NCBI GenBank assembly: GCA_016708845.1
Contig: JADJFB010000009.1
Location: 124,001 to 188,000, forward strand
Direction of reading: 5' to 3'
Source: Bacteroidota bacterium
GTDB lineage: Bacteria; Bacteroidota; Bacteroidia; B-17B0; Aurantibacillaceae
DNA length: 64,000 nucleotides
Position numbers and translations under genes: made by a program. Within the stretch, counting starts at the first letter, position 1, and the number at the start of each line of letters is the position of its first letter. Shown piece after piece: positions 10,498 through 18,913 of the stretch. The notes under the pieces were generated by a model that searched no databases, was not told the DNA's origin, and saw nothing but the letters and a program-made list of their open reading frames with translations.

Positions 10498-11034
10498 ATG
10501 GAAAACACTATACATTTTGTAGACGTTTATTTTACAGAAGAACGAATAGAGAGTTTGTTCTTTATCATTATTGGTAGTATCACACTTTTATTATCAGCCT
10601 TTTTTTTATTCATCATTAAATATTCCTTTTTTAAAGGAATGTCTATCCCTTTATTAATGATTGGTCTCATTCAACTAACGGTTGGCATCAGTGTTTATAA
10701 TCGCTCTTTGAAAGATATAGAAAGAGTAACCTATTTCATAAATTATAAGCCAGAAAAAATACAAACAGAAGAACTACCAAGGATGGAAAAGGTAATGAAT
10801 AACTTTACAATCTATAAATGGATAGAAGTCATTCTCATTGTTGCTTCAATAATTTTGATAATTATTTATTATTCTTCACCACAAACCTATTGGAAGGGTT
10901 TAGCCTTAGGTTTATTAATTCAAGCTGGCATTATGCTAAGTTTAGATGTGTTAGCAGAAAAAAGAGGCCAAACTTATATGGAGAAGCTTCAAGAAATCAA
11001 TAATGCATCATTTACTTCTCTGCTAAATAAATAG
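10498..11034 (+). CDS. Four-helix membrane protein of unknown function
   Basis: A 178-residue protein that I do not recognise. Hydrophobic segments lie at about residues 20-42, 48-68, 101-120 and 128-150, with a charged stretch 'RNYKPEKIQTEE'-like region between helices 2 and 3. It starts one base after the stop of the sensor kinase gene, so it is cotranscribed and may work with that kinase. Its end overlaps the end of the convergent menG gene by about 23 bases. Confidence 0.65.
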   Translation: MENTIHFVDVYFTEERIESLFFIIIGSITLLLSAFFLFIIKYSFFKGMSIPLLMIGLIQLTVGISVYNRSLKDIERVTYFINYKPEKIQTEELPRMEKVMNNFTIYKWIEVILIVASIILIIIYYSSPQTYWKGLALGLLIQAGIMLSLDVLAEKRGQTYMEKLQEINNASFTSLLNK

Positions 11035-11734
11035 CTGCTAAACCTAAGCCAACCGAACTAAAACTCGCTTTTTTATAACCCACTTTTTCGAGTATAGCTG
11101 TAAATCGTTCGTTATCAGGAAATGCTTTAATAGATTCAGGTAGATACGTATATGCTCGTGTATCTTTCGAAAATAGTCTGCCTAATGTTGGCGTGATATA
11201 CTTAAAATGAAATTTATAAAATTGCTTAACAGGAAATTTTTGTGGGGAAGAAAATTCTAACACACATAATTGTCCGCCTGGTTTTAAAATACGTAACATA
11301 TTAGTTAAACCCTTTTCAAGGTTCTCGAAATTTCTCACTCCAAAACCTACAGTAATAGCATCCATACTATTGTCAGCTAAATCACAGGTTTCTGCATCAC
11401 CATATTGCAAAGTAATAGTTTTGTCAAGGTTAAGCTTTTGTAATTTTTCTCTGCCAAATTTCATCATACCTTCACTAATATCAATACCAATCACTTTTGT
11501 TGGATTGAGTTTCATCGCAGCAATAGCAAAATCTCCAGTGCCTGTAGCTACATCTAAAATATGTTTGGGTTGTTTATCAGCAATTAGTTTAATGCATTTT
11601 TTTCTCCAGCCTTTATGAATACCAAGCGATAACAAGGAATTTAAAAAATCGTAACGAAAAGCAATGTTATCAAACATTTGAGCCACTTGCTCTTTTTTTG
11701 ATTCGGTGTTATTGTATGGTGTAATTTGAGACAT
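11012..11734 (-). CDS. menG: Demethylmenaquinone methyltransferase (UbiE/MenG)
   Basis: SAM-dependent enzyme for the last step of menaquinone synthesis. The sequence has 'VAQMFDNIAFRYDFLN', the SAM loop 'ILDVATGTGDFAIAA', 'GIDISEGMM' and 'ITVGFGVRNFENLEKG', all diagnostic of UbiE/COQ5. About 240 residues. I use ATG 11734 ('MSQITPYN'); an upstream start at 11767 would put its first codons inside the CGCAAAG repeat. Bacteroidota use menaquinone, so MenG is more likely than a ubiquinone role. Confidence 0.93.
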   Translation of the reverse strand: MSQITPYNNTESKKEQVAQMFDNIAFRYDFLNSLLSLGIHKGWRKKCIKLIADKQPKHILDVATGTGDFAIAAMKLNPTKVIGIDISEGMMKFGREKLQKLNLDKTITLQYGDAETCDLADNSMDAITVGFGVRNFENLEKGLTNMLRILKPGGQLCVLEFSSPQKFPVKQFYKFHFKYITPTLGRLFSKDTRAYTYLPESIKAFPDNERFTAILEKVGYKKASFSSVGLGLAAIYLAEK

Positions 11735-11748
11735 AGTACTGTTTTTAT

Positions 11749-11852
11749 TTAACCGCAAAGTGCGCAAAGTTTTTTCGCAAAGAGAAAAAAAGATATTTAA
11801 TTATTACAAACTCAGCGTTCTTTGCATTTACTCTGAGTTCTTTGCGGTTAAG
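11749..11852. repeat. CGCAAAG-type intergenic element with inverted arms
   Basis: Both ends read TTAACCGCAAAG inward. The left arm continues with CGCAAAG units (TGCGCAAAG, then TCGCAAAG) and the right arm, on the opposite strand, continues with related units. The element is about 104 bases and fills the gap between menG and the heptose kinase gene. It resembles a small non-coding palindromic repeat. Related arms occur at 12889 and 14764. Confidence 0.7.
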
Positions 11853-11855
11853 CCT

Positions 11856-12872
11856 TTACTTCACAAAATCTAACTTCAACGCTTCTTCCAATAACTGTTC
11901 TTTACTAACAGGTACTACGCCAATTTGTTCACACACTAAACCACCAGCTAAATTTGAAATAGCAGCCATCACAATTGGGTTCACATGTAACGCCACTAAT
12001 AAAGCCGCAACACTAATTACGGTGTCTCCTGCCCCACTCACATCGGCAATACTACGAATATGCGCTGGCGTATGATGTTTTTCTGAACGAGAATTAATAA
12101 TAACACCTTTTTCTGCCAAAGTTACTAAGGCAGTATCAAATTTTTGTTTTACACGGAAACTACTGATAGCACGCTGTAACTCATTAATATTATCAGAGCT
12201 AATGTCCATTTTTAGGCCTTCGCGTAACTCCTTTAAATTTGGCTTAAATAAGGTAACTCCTTTGTAGGCGTTAAAATTCTTTGTTTTAGGATCCACACAG
12301 GTTGGAATTCCTTTACTCTTTGCCAATTCTACAACTTTACTAATTAACTTAGGCGTAATTAATCCTTTATTATAATCTTCAAATAAAATCACATCAATCT
12401 TATCATGTTGAATGATATAAGAAATCAAGGTGATTAATTGTTGAGTTTCAGCTGGCGTTATATCTTCTTCAATTTCTTCATCAATACGCAACAACTGATG
12501 ATTATTTCCAATGACACGGGTTTTTTCAGTTGTAATTCTGTCGCGTGATTTTAAAATACCTTTCTGACTTAACTTCTGAGTTTTCAATAAATCCAAAAAG
12601 TTTTGTCCTTCATAATCAATACCAATTACGGAACATAAAATAGGATTTGCACCCATTGCCTGAATGTTCAAAGCTACATTAGCAGCTCCACCCAAACGTT
12701 TTTCTTTTTTGTTCACAGCAATAATTGGAACGGGTGCTTCGGGAGAAATACGATTTACTTTTCCCCACATGTAGCTATCAATCATCACATCGCCAATAAT
12801 TAAAACGTTTAAATTGCTAAACGATTTAAATATCTCACGAATGTGTTCTTTTTTTACAGATAATTTTTTCAT
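11856..12872 (-). CDS. rfaE1: D-glycero-beta-D-manno-heptose-7-phosphate kinase (RfaE domain I)
   Basis: PfkB-family sugar kinase of 338 residues that phosphorylates heptose-7-phosphate at C1 for the ADP-heptose of the LPS core. Seen motifs: 'LIIGDVMIDSYMWGKVNRISPEAPVPI' near the N terminus, the glycine-rich 'KRLGGAANVALN', and the C-terminal signature 'DVSGAGDTVISVAALLVA' with the catalytic Asp. The length covers domain I only; the nucleotidyltransferase domain found fused in HldE of enterobacteria is absent and must be encoded elsewhere. Confidence 0.9.
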   Translation of the reverse strand: MKKLSVKKEHIREIFKSFSNLNVLIIGDVMIDSYMWGKVNRISPEAPVPIIAVNKKEKRLGGAANVALNIQAMGANPILCSVIGIDYEGQNFLDLLKTQKLSQKGILKSRDRITTEKTRVIGNNHQLLRIDEEIEEDITPAETQQLITLISYIIQHDKIDVILFEDYNKGLITPKLISKVVELAKSKGIPTCVDPKTKNFNAYKGVTLFKPNLKELREGLKMDISSDNINELQRAISSFRVKQKFDTALVTLAEKGVIINSRSEKHHTPAHIRSIADVSGAGDTVISVAALLVALHVNPIVMAAISNLAGGLVCEQIGVVPVSKEQLLEEALKLDFVK

Positions 12873-12888
12873 TTTATTGTTTCAAATT

Positions 12889-12943
12889 TTTAACCGCAGA
12901 GAATGCAATCACGCTATAGCGTGATACGCAAAGTGCGCAGAGG
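12889..12943. repeat. CGCAAAG-type element containing a perfect 18-bp palindrome
   Basis: Starts TTAACCGCAGAG and ends ACGCAAAGTGCGCAGAGG, so it belongs with the element at 11749. Its middle (12908-12925) is ATCACGCTATAGCGTGAT, a perfect self-complementary 18-mer that would form a hairpin or bind a dimer. It lies between the heptose kinase start and the end of the upstream aminotransferase gene, both on the minus strand. Confidence 0.65.
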
Positions 12944-12961
12944 TCATAAATCTTAAATATA

Positions 12962-14155
12962 TTATTTTAATTTTTCTATTGCTTCTTTCATTCTTTTTAA
13001 GGCTTCAGTTAATTTATCTTCTGATGTTGCATATGAAAAACGAATGTATTTATCGTCGCCAAATGCTGCACCCGGAACTAAAGCTACGTGAGCTACATCC
13101 AACAAAAACATAGATAAATCAGTGGCATTATTAATGGTGTATTCATTATACTTTTTTCCAAATAATGCAGACACTTCAGGATATACATAAAATGCACCAT
13201 CCGGAACATTGGTTTTAAATCCTGGAATATCTTTCATTAATTCTAACACCAAATTCCTACGCTTTAAAAAAGCATCACGCATGTAATGTGTACTTTCTGA
13301 TGGTAATTCCATCGCTGCATGCATCGCCTTTTGAGTAATACTACATGTACCTGATGTAAATTGTCCCTGCATTTTATCGCAAGCTTGTGCAATCCATTTT
13401 GGAGCGGCCATAATTCCACCTCTCCAACCTGTCATGGCAAATCCTTTTGATACACCATTGATGGTAATCACTCTATCTTTAATATCTGGAAACTGAGCCA
13501 TACTTTCGTGACCACCAACAAAATTAATATGTTCGTAAATCTCATCGCTCATGATGTATAATTCATCATATTGTTTTACCACATCTGCAATCGCTCTTAA
13601 CTCTTGTTTACTATATACTGAACCAGTAGGATTACAAGGTGTACTAAACATCATCATACGTGTTTTTGGTGTGATGTGTGCTTTTAATTCTTCAGCTGTA
13701 ATTTTAAAATCGTTCTCAATAGTTGTATCAATAATAATTGGCACACCACCTGCTAATTTTAAAATCTCTAAATAACTTACCCAAAAAGGTGCCGGAATAA
13801 TCACTTCATCTCCTGGATTAATTAAACATAATACAGCATTTGCTATACTTTGCTTGGCACCAGACGACACCACAATGTCATCAGCAGTGTAATCTAAACC
13901 ATTATCTCTTTTAAATTTATGAGCAATAGCTTGTCGCAACTCAACATAACCACTTACGTGTGTATAGTAAGTAAAGTCTTCGTTAATAGCTTTAATGGCA
14001 GCTTGCTTAATAACATCGGGAGTTTTAAAGTCGGGCTCGCCCAAACTCAAACTAATAATATCAATACCTTGCGCCTTTAGTTCGCGGCTTTTACGAGCCA
14101 TCGCAATTGTTTGTGATTCTGAAATAAGATTTACTTTATCTGATAAATGTGCCAT
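12962..14155 (-). CDS. Class I pyridoxal-phosphate aminotransferase (aspartate aminotransferase-like)
   Basis: A 397-residue fold-type I aminotransferase. 'SLGEPDFKTPDVIKQAA' and 'YTHVSGYVELRQAIAHKF' form the N-terminal substrate region, 'TPCNPTGSVYS' is the conserved Asn-Pro-Thr-Gly block, and 'TINGVSKGFAMTGWRGG' carries the Schiff-base Lys. The C-terminal 'YIRFSYATSEDKL' supplies the carboxylate-binding Arg. This matches the AspB/AatA subgroup, most likely aspartate:2-oxoglutarate transfer, although related enzymes accept aromatic or prephenate substrates. Confidence 0.9.
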   Translation of the reverse strand: MAHLSDKVNLISESQTIAMARKSRELKAQGIDIISLSLGEPDFKTPDVIKQAAIKAINEDFTYYTHVSGYVELRQAIAHKFKRDNGLDYTADDIVVSSGAKQSIANAVLCLINPGDEVIIPAPFWVSYLEILKLAGGVPIIIDTTIENDFKITAEELKAHITPKTRMMMFSTPCNPTGSVYSKQELRAIADVVKQYDELYIMSDEIYEHINFVGGHESMAQFPDIKDRVITINGVSKGFAMTGWRGGIMAAPKWIAQACDKMQGQFTSGTCSITQKAMHAAMELPSESTHYMRDAFLKRRNLVLELMKDIPGFKTNVPDGAFYVYPEVSALFGKKYNEYTINNATDLSMFLLDVAHVALVPGAAFGDDKYIRFSYATSEDKLTEALKRMKEAIEKLK

Positions 14156-14352
14156 ATGGTACGTTTTAAAATGCGTAACAAATCTAATAAATACTATAAC
14201 AATTCAAACTTATTTTCGATTAAATTATCACGTAAAATGTTATAAACTTTGCTTGCCAAAAAACTATAAAATAGTTACTTTCAGAAGGTATAATCGTTAC
14301 ATTTAGTAATTGAAATCATACATTGTGTAATCATCAAATAAACGCGTTGAAT

Positions 14353-14760
14353 ATGAACTATTGGCTTATAAAATCAGAACCCTTTAAATATAGCTGGGAC
14401 CAATTTAAAAAAGATAAACTCACTACCTGGGATGGTGTGCGAAACTACGCCGCTCGAAACAACTTAAGAGCCATGAAAAAAGGTGACTTAGCCTTATTTT
14501 ACCATAGCAATGAAGGCTTGTGTATTGTGGGAATTGCTAAGCTAGTAAAAGAAGCTTTTCAAGATCCAACCACTAAAGAGGAAGCATGGGTAGCCGTTGA
14601 ATTTGCACCATTTAAAGCATTAAAAACACCTGTAACCTTAGCTCAAATTAAAGAAGACGAATACTTAAAAGAAATGCAATTAGTTAAATTACAGCGTTTA
14701 TCAGTTGGAATTGTAAAACCTGAAGAATTTGATAGGGTTTGTATGCTTGGTGGATTATAG
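14353..14760 (+). CDS. EVE domain protein (thymocyte nuclear protein 1-like)
   Basis: About 135 residues. It opens with 'MNYWLIKSEPFKYSWDQF', then 'TTWDGVRNYAARNNLRAMKKGDLALFYHS', the hallmark of the EVE/PUA-like fold that binds modified bases in RNA or DNA. ATG 14353 is chosen over an upstream frame start because the family begins with this WLIKSEP sequence. It is a single gene with no modification enzyme beside it, so its ligand is unknown. A CGCAAAG repeat arm begins right after its stop. Confidence 0.9.
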   Translation: MNYWLIKSEPFKYSWDQFKKDKLTTWDGVRNYAARNNLRAMKKGDLALFYHSNEGLCIVGIAKLVKEAFQDPTTKEEAWVAVEFAPFKALKTPVTLAQIKEDEYLKEMQLVKLQRLSVGIVKPEEFDRVCMLGGL

Positions 14761-14763
14761 ATC

Positions 14764-14800
14764 TAACCGCATAGTACGCAAAGTCTTCTCGCAAAGAAAA
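14764..14800. repeat. Single CGCAAAG-type repeat arm
   Basis: TAACCGCATAGTACGCAAAG followed by a second CGCAAAG unit 10 bases on. It matches the left arm of the 11749 element but no inverted partner is seen before the next gene, so it is probably a half or decayed copy. Confidence 0.6.
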
Positions 14801-14829
14801 AAATTATACGTAAATCAAATACAAGTACC

Positions 14830-15355
14830 ATGAAATATCTATTATCCATTTTAACCCTATCAATTTGTTTAACCATAAGCGCACAAAAAGGCCCATTTCC
14901 AAAATTAGACGGACATACACTTGGAAGGAACAGCAATAACAGTTCCAATAGCAGGCACTAAAAAATTTACCATTGTTGGTATTTGTTACAAACGCTCTGC
15001 CGAAGAAGATTTGAAAACATGGATTCAACCGATGTACGACATTTTTGTAGCTAAGCCAAAAGGCACTGATTATTTTGATGTAGCCAGTTATTTTGATGTA
15101 AACTATTATTTTATTCCATTAATTAGTGGATTTAAAAAAGCCGCAGCAGATTTTAAAGCAGCAACACAAAAAGATTTATGGGGTAATGTAATTGATTGCG
15201 ATACCGACATCAAATTATTAAAAGACCAACTAAAACCTGGTGATGATGGTATTCCTTATTTTTATGTGATTGACCTTAATGGTAAAATAGTAGAAGTAGT
15301 TTCAGGAAAATATACGGAAGGTAAAATGGATAAGATACAAGAGGCGATTGATTAA
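14830..15355 (+). CDS. Secreted thioredoxin-fold-like protein lacking CXXC (frameshifted)
   Basis: Signal peptide at the start ('LLSILTLSICLTISAQ'), then 'FPKLDGHTLEGTAITVP', which is how redoxin-like domains begin, and a C-terminal 'IPYFYVIDLNGKIVEVVSGKY', typical of a thioredoxin-fold end. No Cys pair is present, so it is not an ordinary disulfide reductase. The frame changes at GG 14923-14924: removing one G joins the ATG 14830 frame to the frame ending at 15355. This is one of the few net insertions in the window. Function is not known to me. Confidence 0.7.
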
Positions 15356-15357
15356 GT

Positions 15358-16382
15358 ATGAAGATATTAGTTTTTTCAGATATACATTTTCCAAGTGTAT
15401 TATTTCGTAAGAATAAAGAATTTGTCAAAAATTATTTTTTGACAAAAAACAATGAACTGAAAAACTTCACAAGCTTTATAAATTCATCGAAAATAGATTT
15501 GATTCTTATAGCTGGAGACGTAATGGGTGATTTTGGCGGCGATATTTTTTTGGAGCATTTGGCTGGTTGACAGAGTATTTGGAAGAAAACAAAATAACTA
15601 CCTATTATATTCAGGGTAATCACGATACAGATGAAAGTTATATAAATCTTTCAATGCAATCAAAAAAAAATAAATATGTAAAAGATATTTCCGGAGAACT
15701 AGTTACTTATAAAGGCTTAAATATACTAGGGCTTTCCTTTTTCGATACAGAGAATAAAACAAAATTACGAGAGTATATTTCTAAAAAAAATAAAATAGAT
15801 ATTCTTTTATCACATTGTCAAAATGGAAGAAGGCCTTTTCTTTTTGAATTCGATACAAAATATATTATTACTGGACATTTTGACCAACAGTTTTTCACTG
15901 TTGAAAAAAAGGTTTTCATGTCGTTTCAAGGTAGCGAATCGTATAGTGTTATTGAAATAAATAAAAAAAACACCACTATTCATCTATATTCAAATAAGAT
16001 TAATAGTGAGTTTTTTGGCTCCAATCCGACTATTTTAAAAGCGAAGTTGAAAAATGAAAATATAATTTGGGAATCTAATAACACTATCCGAAATGAACAA
16101 TTAAAAAAGACAGACTCTACATTAAAACCAAATTTACAAAGCTTATATGAAAAACATTTCGGAGTGACTAAATATTATAATACATTTAGCTTTTCAAAAG
16201 GATTAGAATGCTGTATTCCTTTAATATTAAAAATAAAATCTGAATATAAAATTACATCAAACGTTTCTAATGAATTAAAAGAAAAATGCATTGAAAATAG
16301 GCTTAATACTTATATATATCCATCTACCCAAATTGATTTTTTAGGAAAAAGGTGTTTTAGGAAACTAAATGAAATAATCTAA
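15358..16382 (+). CDS. Calcineurin-like metallophosphoesterase (frameshifted)
   Basis: About 341 residues. The metal-binding motifs appear in order: 'FSDIHF' (D-x-H), 'LIAGDVMGD' (GD), 'IQGNHDTDES' (GNHD), 'LLSHCQN' and 'ITGHFDQQ' (GH). The frame breaks at GG 15561-15562; one more G gives 'EHLGWLTEYLEEN'. The C-terminal 140 residues are Lys- and Asn-rich with no domain I recognise. Base composition is visibly more AT-rich than the neighbours, which may mean transfer. It could cleave phosphodiesters or nucleotides; the substrate cannot be read from the sequence. Confidence 0.82.
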
Positions 16383-16584
16383 ATAATCTTATGTTAAAAT
16401 ACTATATGAAACCTTTCTCATAATAATTTACTATAGCCAAATTGCCATTTCTCAAAACAAACCAGCACAAGTTTTATTAGAGTATTTGAAAATTAAGAGC
16501 GTTTCAGAAAACAAAAAAAGCGTGCAGTACTATACTTGAAAAAGTTACATGAAGATTTCGGATTAAGTTTCAAGAAGCGATTGA

Positions 16585-17220
16585 TTAAACGTCCATCTTC
16601 TTTTTAAACTTATAACAAAAGCCTACATTCAACATATTGATTCGGTAACCAACTCCGCCTTCCAAATAAAATCCGACATTTTTAAAAGCGTAGTATTTAA
16701 TGGTTATAGTAATGCCTAAAGCTGGTACTAACTCATTATTACTTTCAGGAGACTTTATTTCTACCCCATCTACTTTATAAGAATGGTAATATTTCAAATT
16801 AATTCCTGCAATATAGCCACTGCATACATCTAATTTTTTTCGCACAAAAAAAGAAGCATGATGGGTAAATTTTATGGCAAGTGTTGAATTAGAAAATAAT
16901 CGTTCGGTTTTAATTCCATCAAGCACCGTTTCTTTAACACCAACCCAACTTGTAAAATAAGGTCCTAAACCCAAATACGCATTACTAGCACGAGGATAAA
17001 TGCAAAAATCGGCACCAATAACAAAGGCTGGCGACTTAGAATACTCTTGAACCTTATACCCAATTCTATTTAAATCTAAATGACGTTTAAATGCTCCTGA
17101 GCCAATGTAATATGAGGAATAGCCATTACCGAAAGATTGCACGTTGTATACATCTGTACTTTGCGATTGTAAGCCAATCACAATTAAAATAAATATAACA
17201 AGGAGCGTATACTTAAACAT
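16585..17220 (-). CDS. Outer-membrane beta-barrel-like protein, last gene of the export operon
   Basis: A 211-residue protein with a signal peptide ('LLVIFILIVIGLQSQ') and alternating aromatic/Gly strands such as 'AYLGLGPYFTSWVGV', 'GFYLEGGVGYRINML' and a C-terminal 'NVGFCYKFKKK', which suggest a small beta-barrel in the outer membrane. I do not recognise a named family. It starts directly after the stop of the 99-residue gene with no gap, so it belongs to the TolC/HlyD-fusion operon and may serve export or envelope adaptation. Confidence 0.7.
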   Translation of the reverse strand: MFKYTLLVIFILIVIGLQSQSTDVYNVQSFGNGYSSYYIGSGAFKRHLDLNRIGYKVQEYSKSPAFVIGADFCIYPRASNAYLGLGPYFTSWVGVKETVLDGIKTERLFSNSTLAIKFTHHASFFVRKKLDVCSGYIAGINLKYYHSYKVDGVEIKSPESNNELVPALGITITIKYYAFKNVGFYLEGGVGYRINMLNVGFCYKFKKKMDV

Positions 17221-17520
17221 TTACACCACTTTAATTTTTGCCCTATGAATTTCACCAAACTCTTCGTTAATATGGCTGATTGGTGTAGCATAAATAATCA
17301 TATCATCCGAAAAAAAGCGATCTTTTATGTCCTTCTCAATATTGCTATACAATAATGCCTTAGTGATAAAAAACAATCTTATCGTTTTCTTTTTTGAATC
17401 TACGGTTAATAGCGTATTAACATCAATATGTGTTTGCAAAGCATAGGCATTTTGAATTAAAAAAGAAGACATTTCTTCAGCTTTCTTTTCATCACTTTGT
17501 ATAATATTAAATAAAATCAT
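17221..17520 (-). CDS. Small protein of unknown function in the export operon
   Basis: 99 residues, no signal peptide, no membrane helix. The central 'KKKTIRLFFITKALLYSNIEKDIKDRF' and the final 'IYATPISHINEEFGEIHRAKIKV' have the length and strand pattern of a CutA1-like ferredoxin fold, but no CutA signature residues are clear, so this is only a guess. Its ATG overlaps the TolC stop (ATGA, 17517-17520) and its stop abuts the next start, which means tight translational coupling inside the operon. Confidence 0.7.
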   Translation of the reverse strand: MILFNIIQSDEKKAEEMSSFLIQNAYALQTHIDVNTLLTVDSKKKTIRLFFITKALLYSNIEKDIKDRFFSDDMIIYATPISHINEEFGEIHRAKIKVV

Positions 17521-18913
17521 AATGTATAATTTAGATTACCTTTTAAATACGTAACGTTTAAAACTGTTTTGATAAATTTTAATTTATACTCAGCAAGTTT
17601 TAATTCAGTTTCTAACCATTTATTTTCACGAGCATTCAAAATAAATAAGGAACTTTCTCCATTATCAAATTTCAATTTTTCAGCTTCTACTAATTGTTTA
17701 CTGTATCTAGCTGAACGTTCAGCATTTTGAAGTTGTTCTGCTAATATGCTAATGGTTTGTTTTAGAGTATTGATTTTAAAATCTAGTTCATTATTTTTAT
17801 TTGCTAATTCTAATGAATTACTTTGAGAATTAAGCTTAGCCATTTTATACTCATTTCGTGAGGTCCTTAACAATAATGGAAAGGATAAGTCAACACCCCA
17901 TTTATAATTGTTTTGAGAATACACTGGACTATACGAATTTGGATTATAGGACAAAAAATTATAATTGGCATTTAGTTTAGGTTTAATCATTTCGCGCTTT
18001 AACTTATTGTCAATTTCTAAAATAGATTGCATAGAGTTGTACTTTGCAATCACTGGATTATTAGCTGAATCTTGATACAAACGTTTCACCAAACTATTCT
18101 TAGCTTTTTCAAAATAACCATCTAAGCTATCTTGCGGTTGGTATGTTGTCGTAGATGCAATATTATTATTTTGCCAATTAAATGATGCTAAATCATTTAT
18201 CTGTTTTTGATTATCAATTTGCGAACTTTGAACATCTAATAATCGTCCTTGATAAAAGATAGCTGCTTCAATGGTATCTACAGCTGCACGTTCACCAATA
18301 TTAGCTAAGGATTCAATGCCAATTAATCGTTGCTTAGCCAAGTTTAAAAAATAATTATTTAAGTAAACTTGCCTTAAACTAAACAACCAATCAAAATATT
18401 TTAAAGACGCTTCAAACAATAATCCATTTAATTGCACATTTTTTTCAGCCGAATAATACTCAACATATTCTCTTGATTTCATAACCTCAGCTCTTCTGTA
18501 ATCTATCACTAATCCTTGCAATAAACCCACTTCTAAACCCACGTATGGTAACCCATAGGTTGACGTGTATTGCTCTGGATTAATATTGGTTCCTACCCCA
18601 TATTCGTAACCAAATTTCAAATTTTGTGCTGAGTACAAGGGAATTTTTACTCCGCTATTTAAAATACTATAATAATTGGTATTGTTAAAAAACTTATTAT
18701 CGTAGGTTCCATTAATAGTTGGATCAAAATTACCTTTTGCAGCTTTATACTGAAGTTCCCCATATCTTTTAATGTTTTCAGCCTTTTAGCAATAGGATTA
18801 TTCTCCAAAATATTTTTTAAATAACTTTCATAACTCAACACTTGAGCTGTTTGAGCTATAATTTTAAATGAAAAGAAAATTAAAATGACGAGTACAATAT
18901 TATTTTTTTTCAT
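17517..18913 (-). CDS. TolC-family outer membrane efflux protein (frameshifted)
   Basis: Outer-membrane channel for export of small molecules or proteins across the envelope. Signal peptide 'VLVILIFFSFKIIAQ', then long amphipathic helices rich in Asn, Gln and Leu, including 'LLEVDNKLKREMIKPKLNANYNF'-like sequence and 'GVDLSFPLLLRTSRNEYKMAKLN', typical of the OEP fold. The frame breaks at TTTT 18784-18787 on the plus strand; one more base gives 'IAKKAENIKRYGELQYKAAKGNFDPT', joining both parts into about 466 residues. It overlaps the preceding HlyD-fusion gene by 14 bases, so the pair is cotranscribed and forms one export path. Confidence 0.88.
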
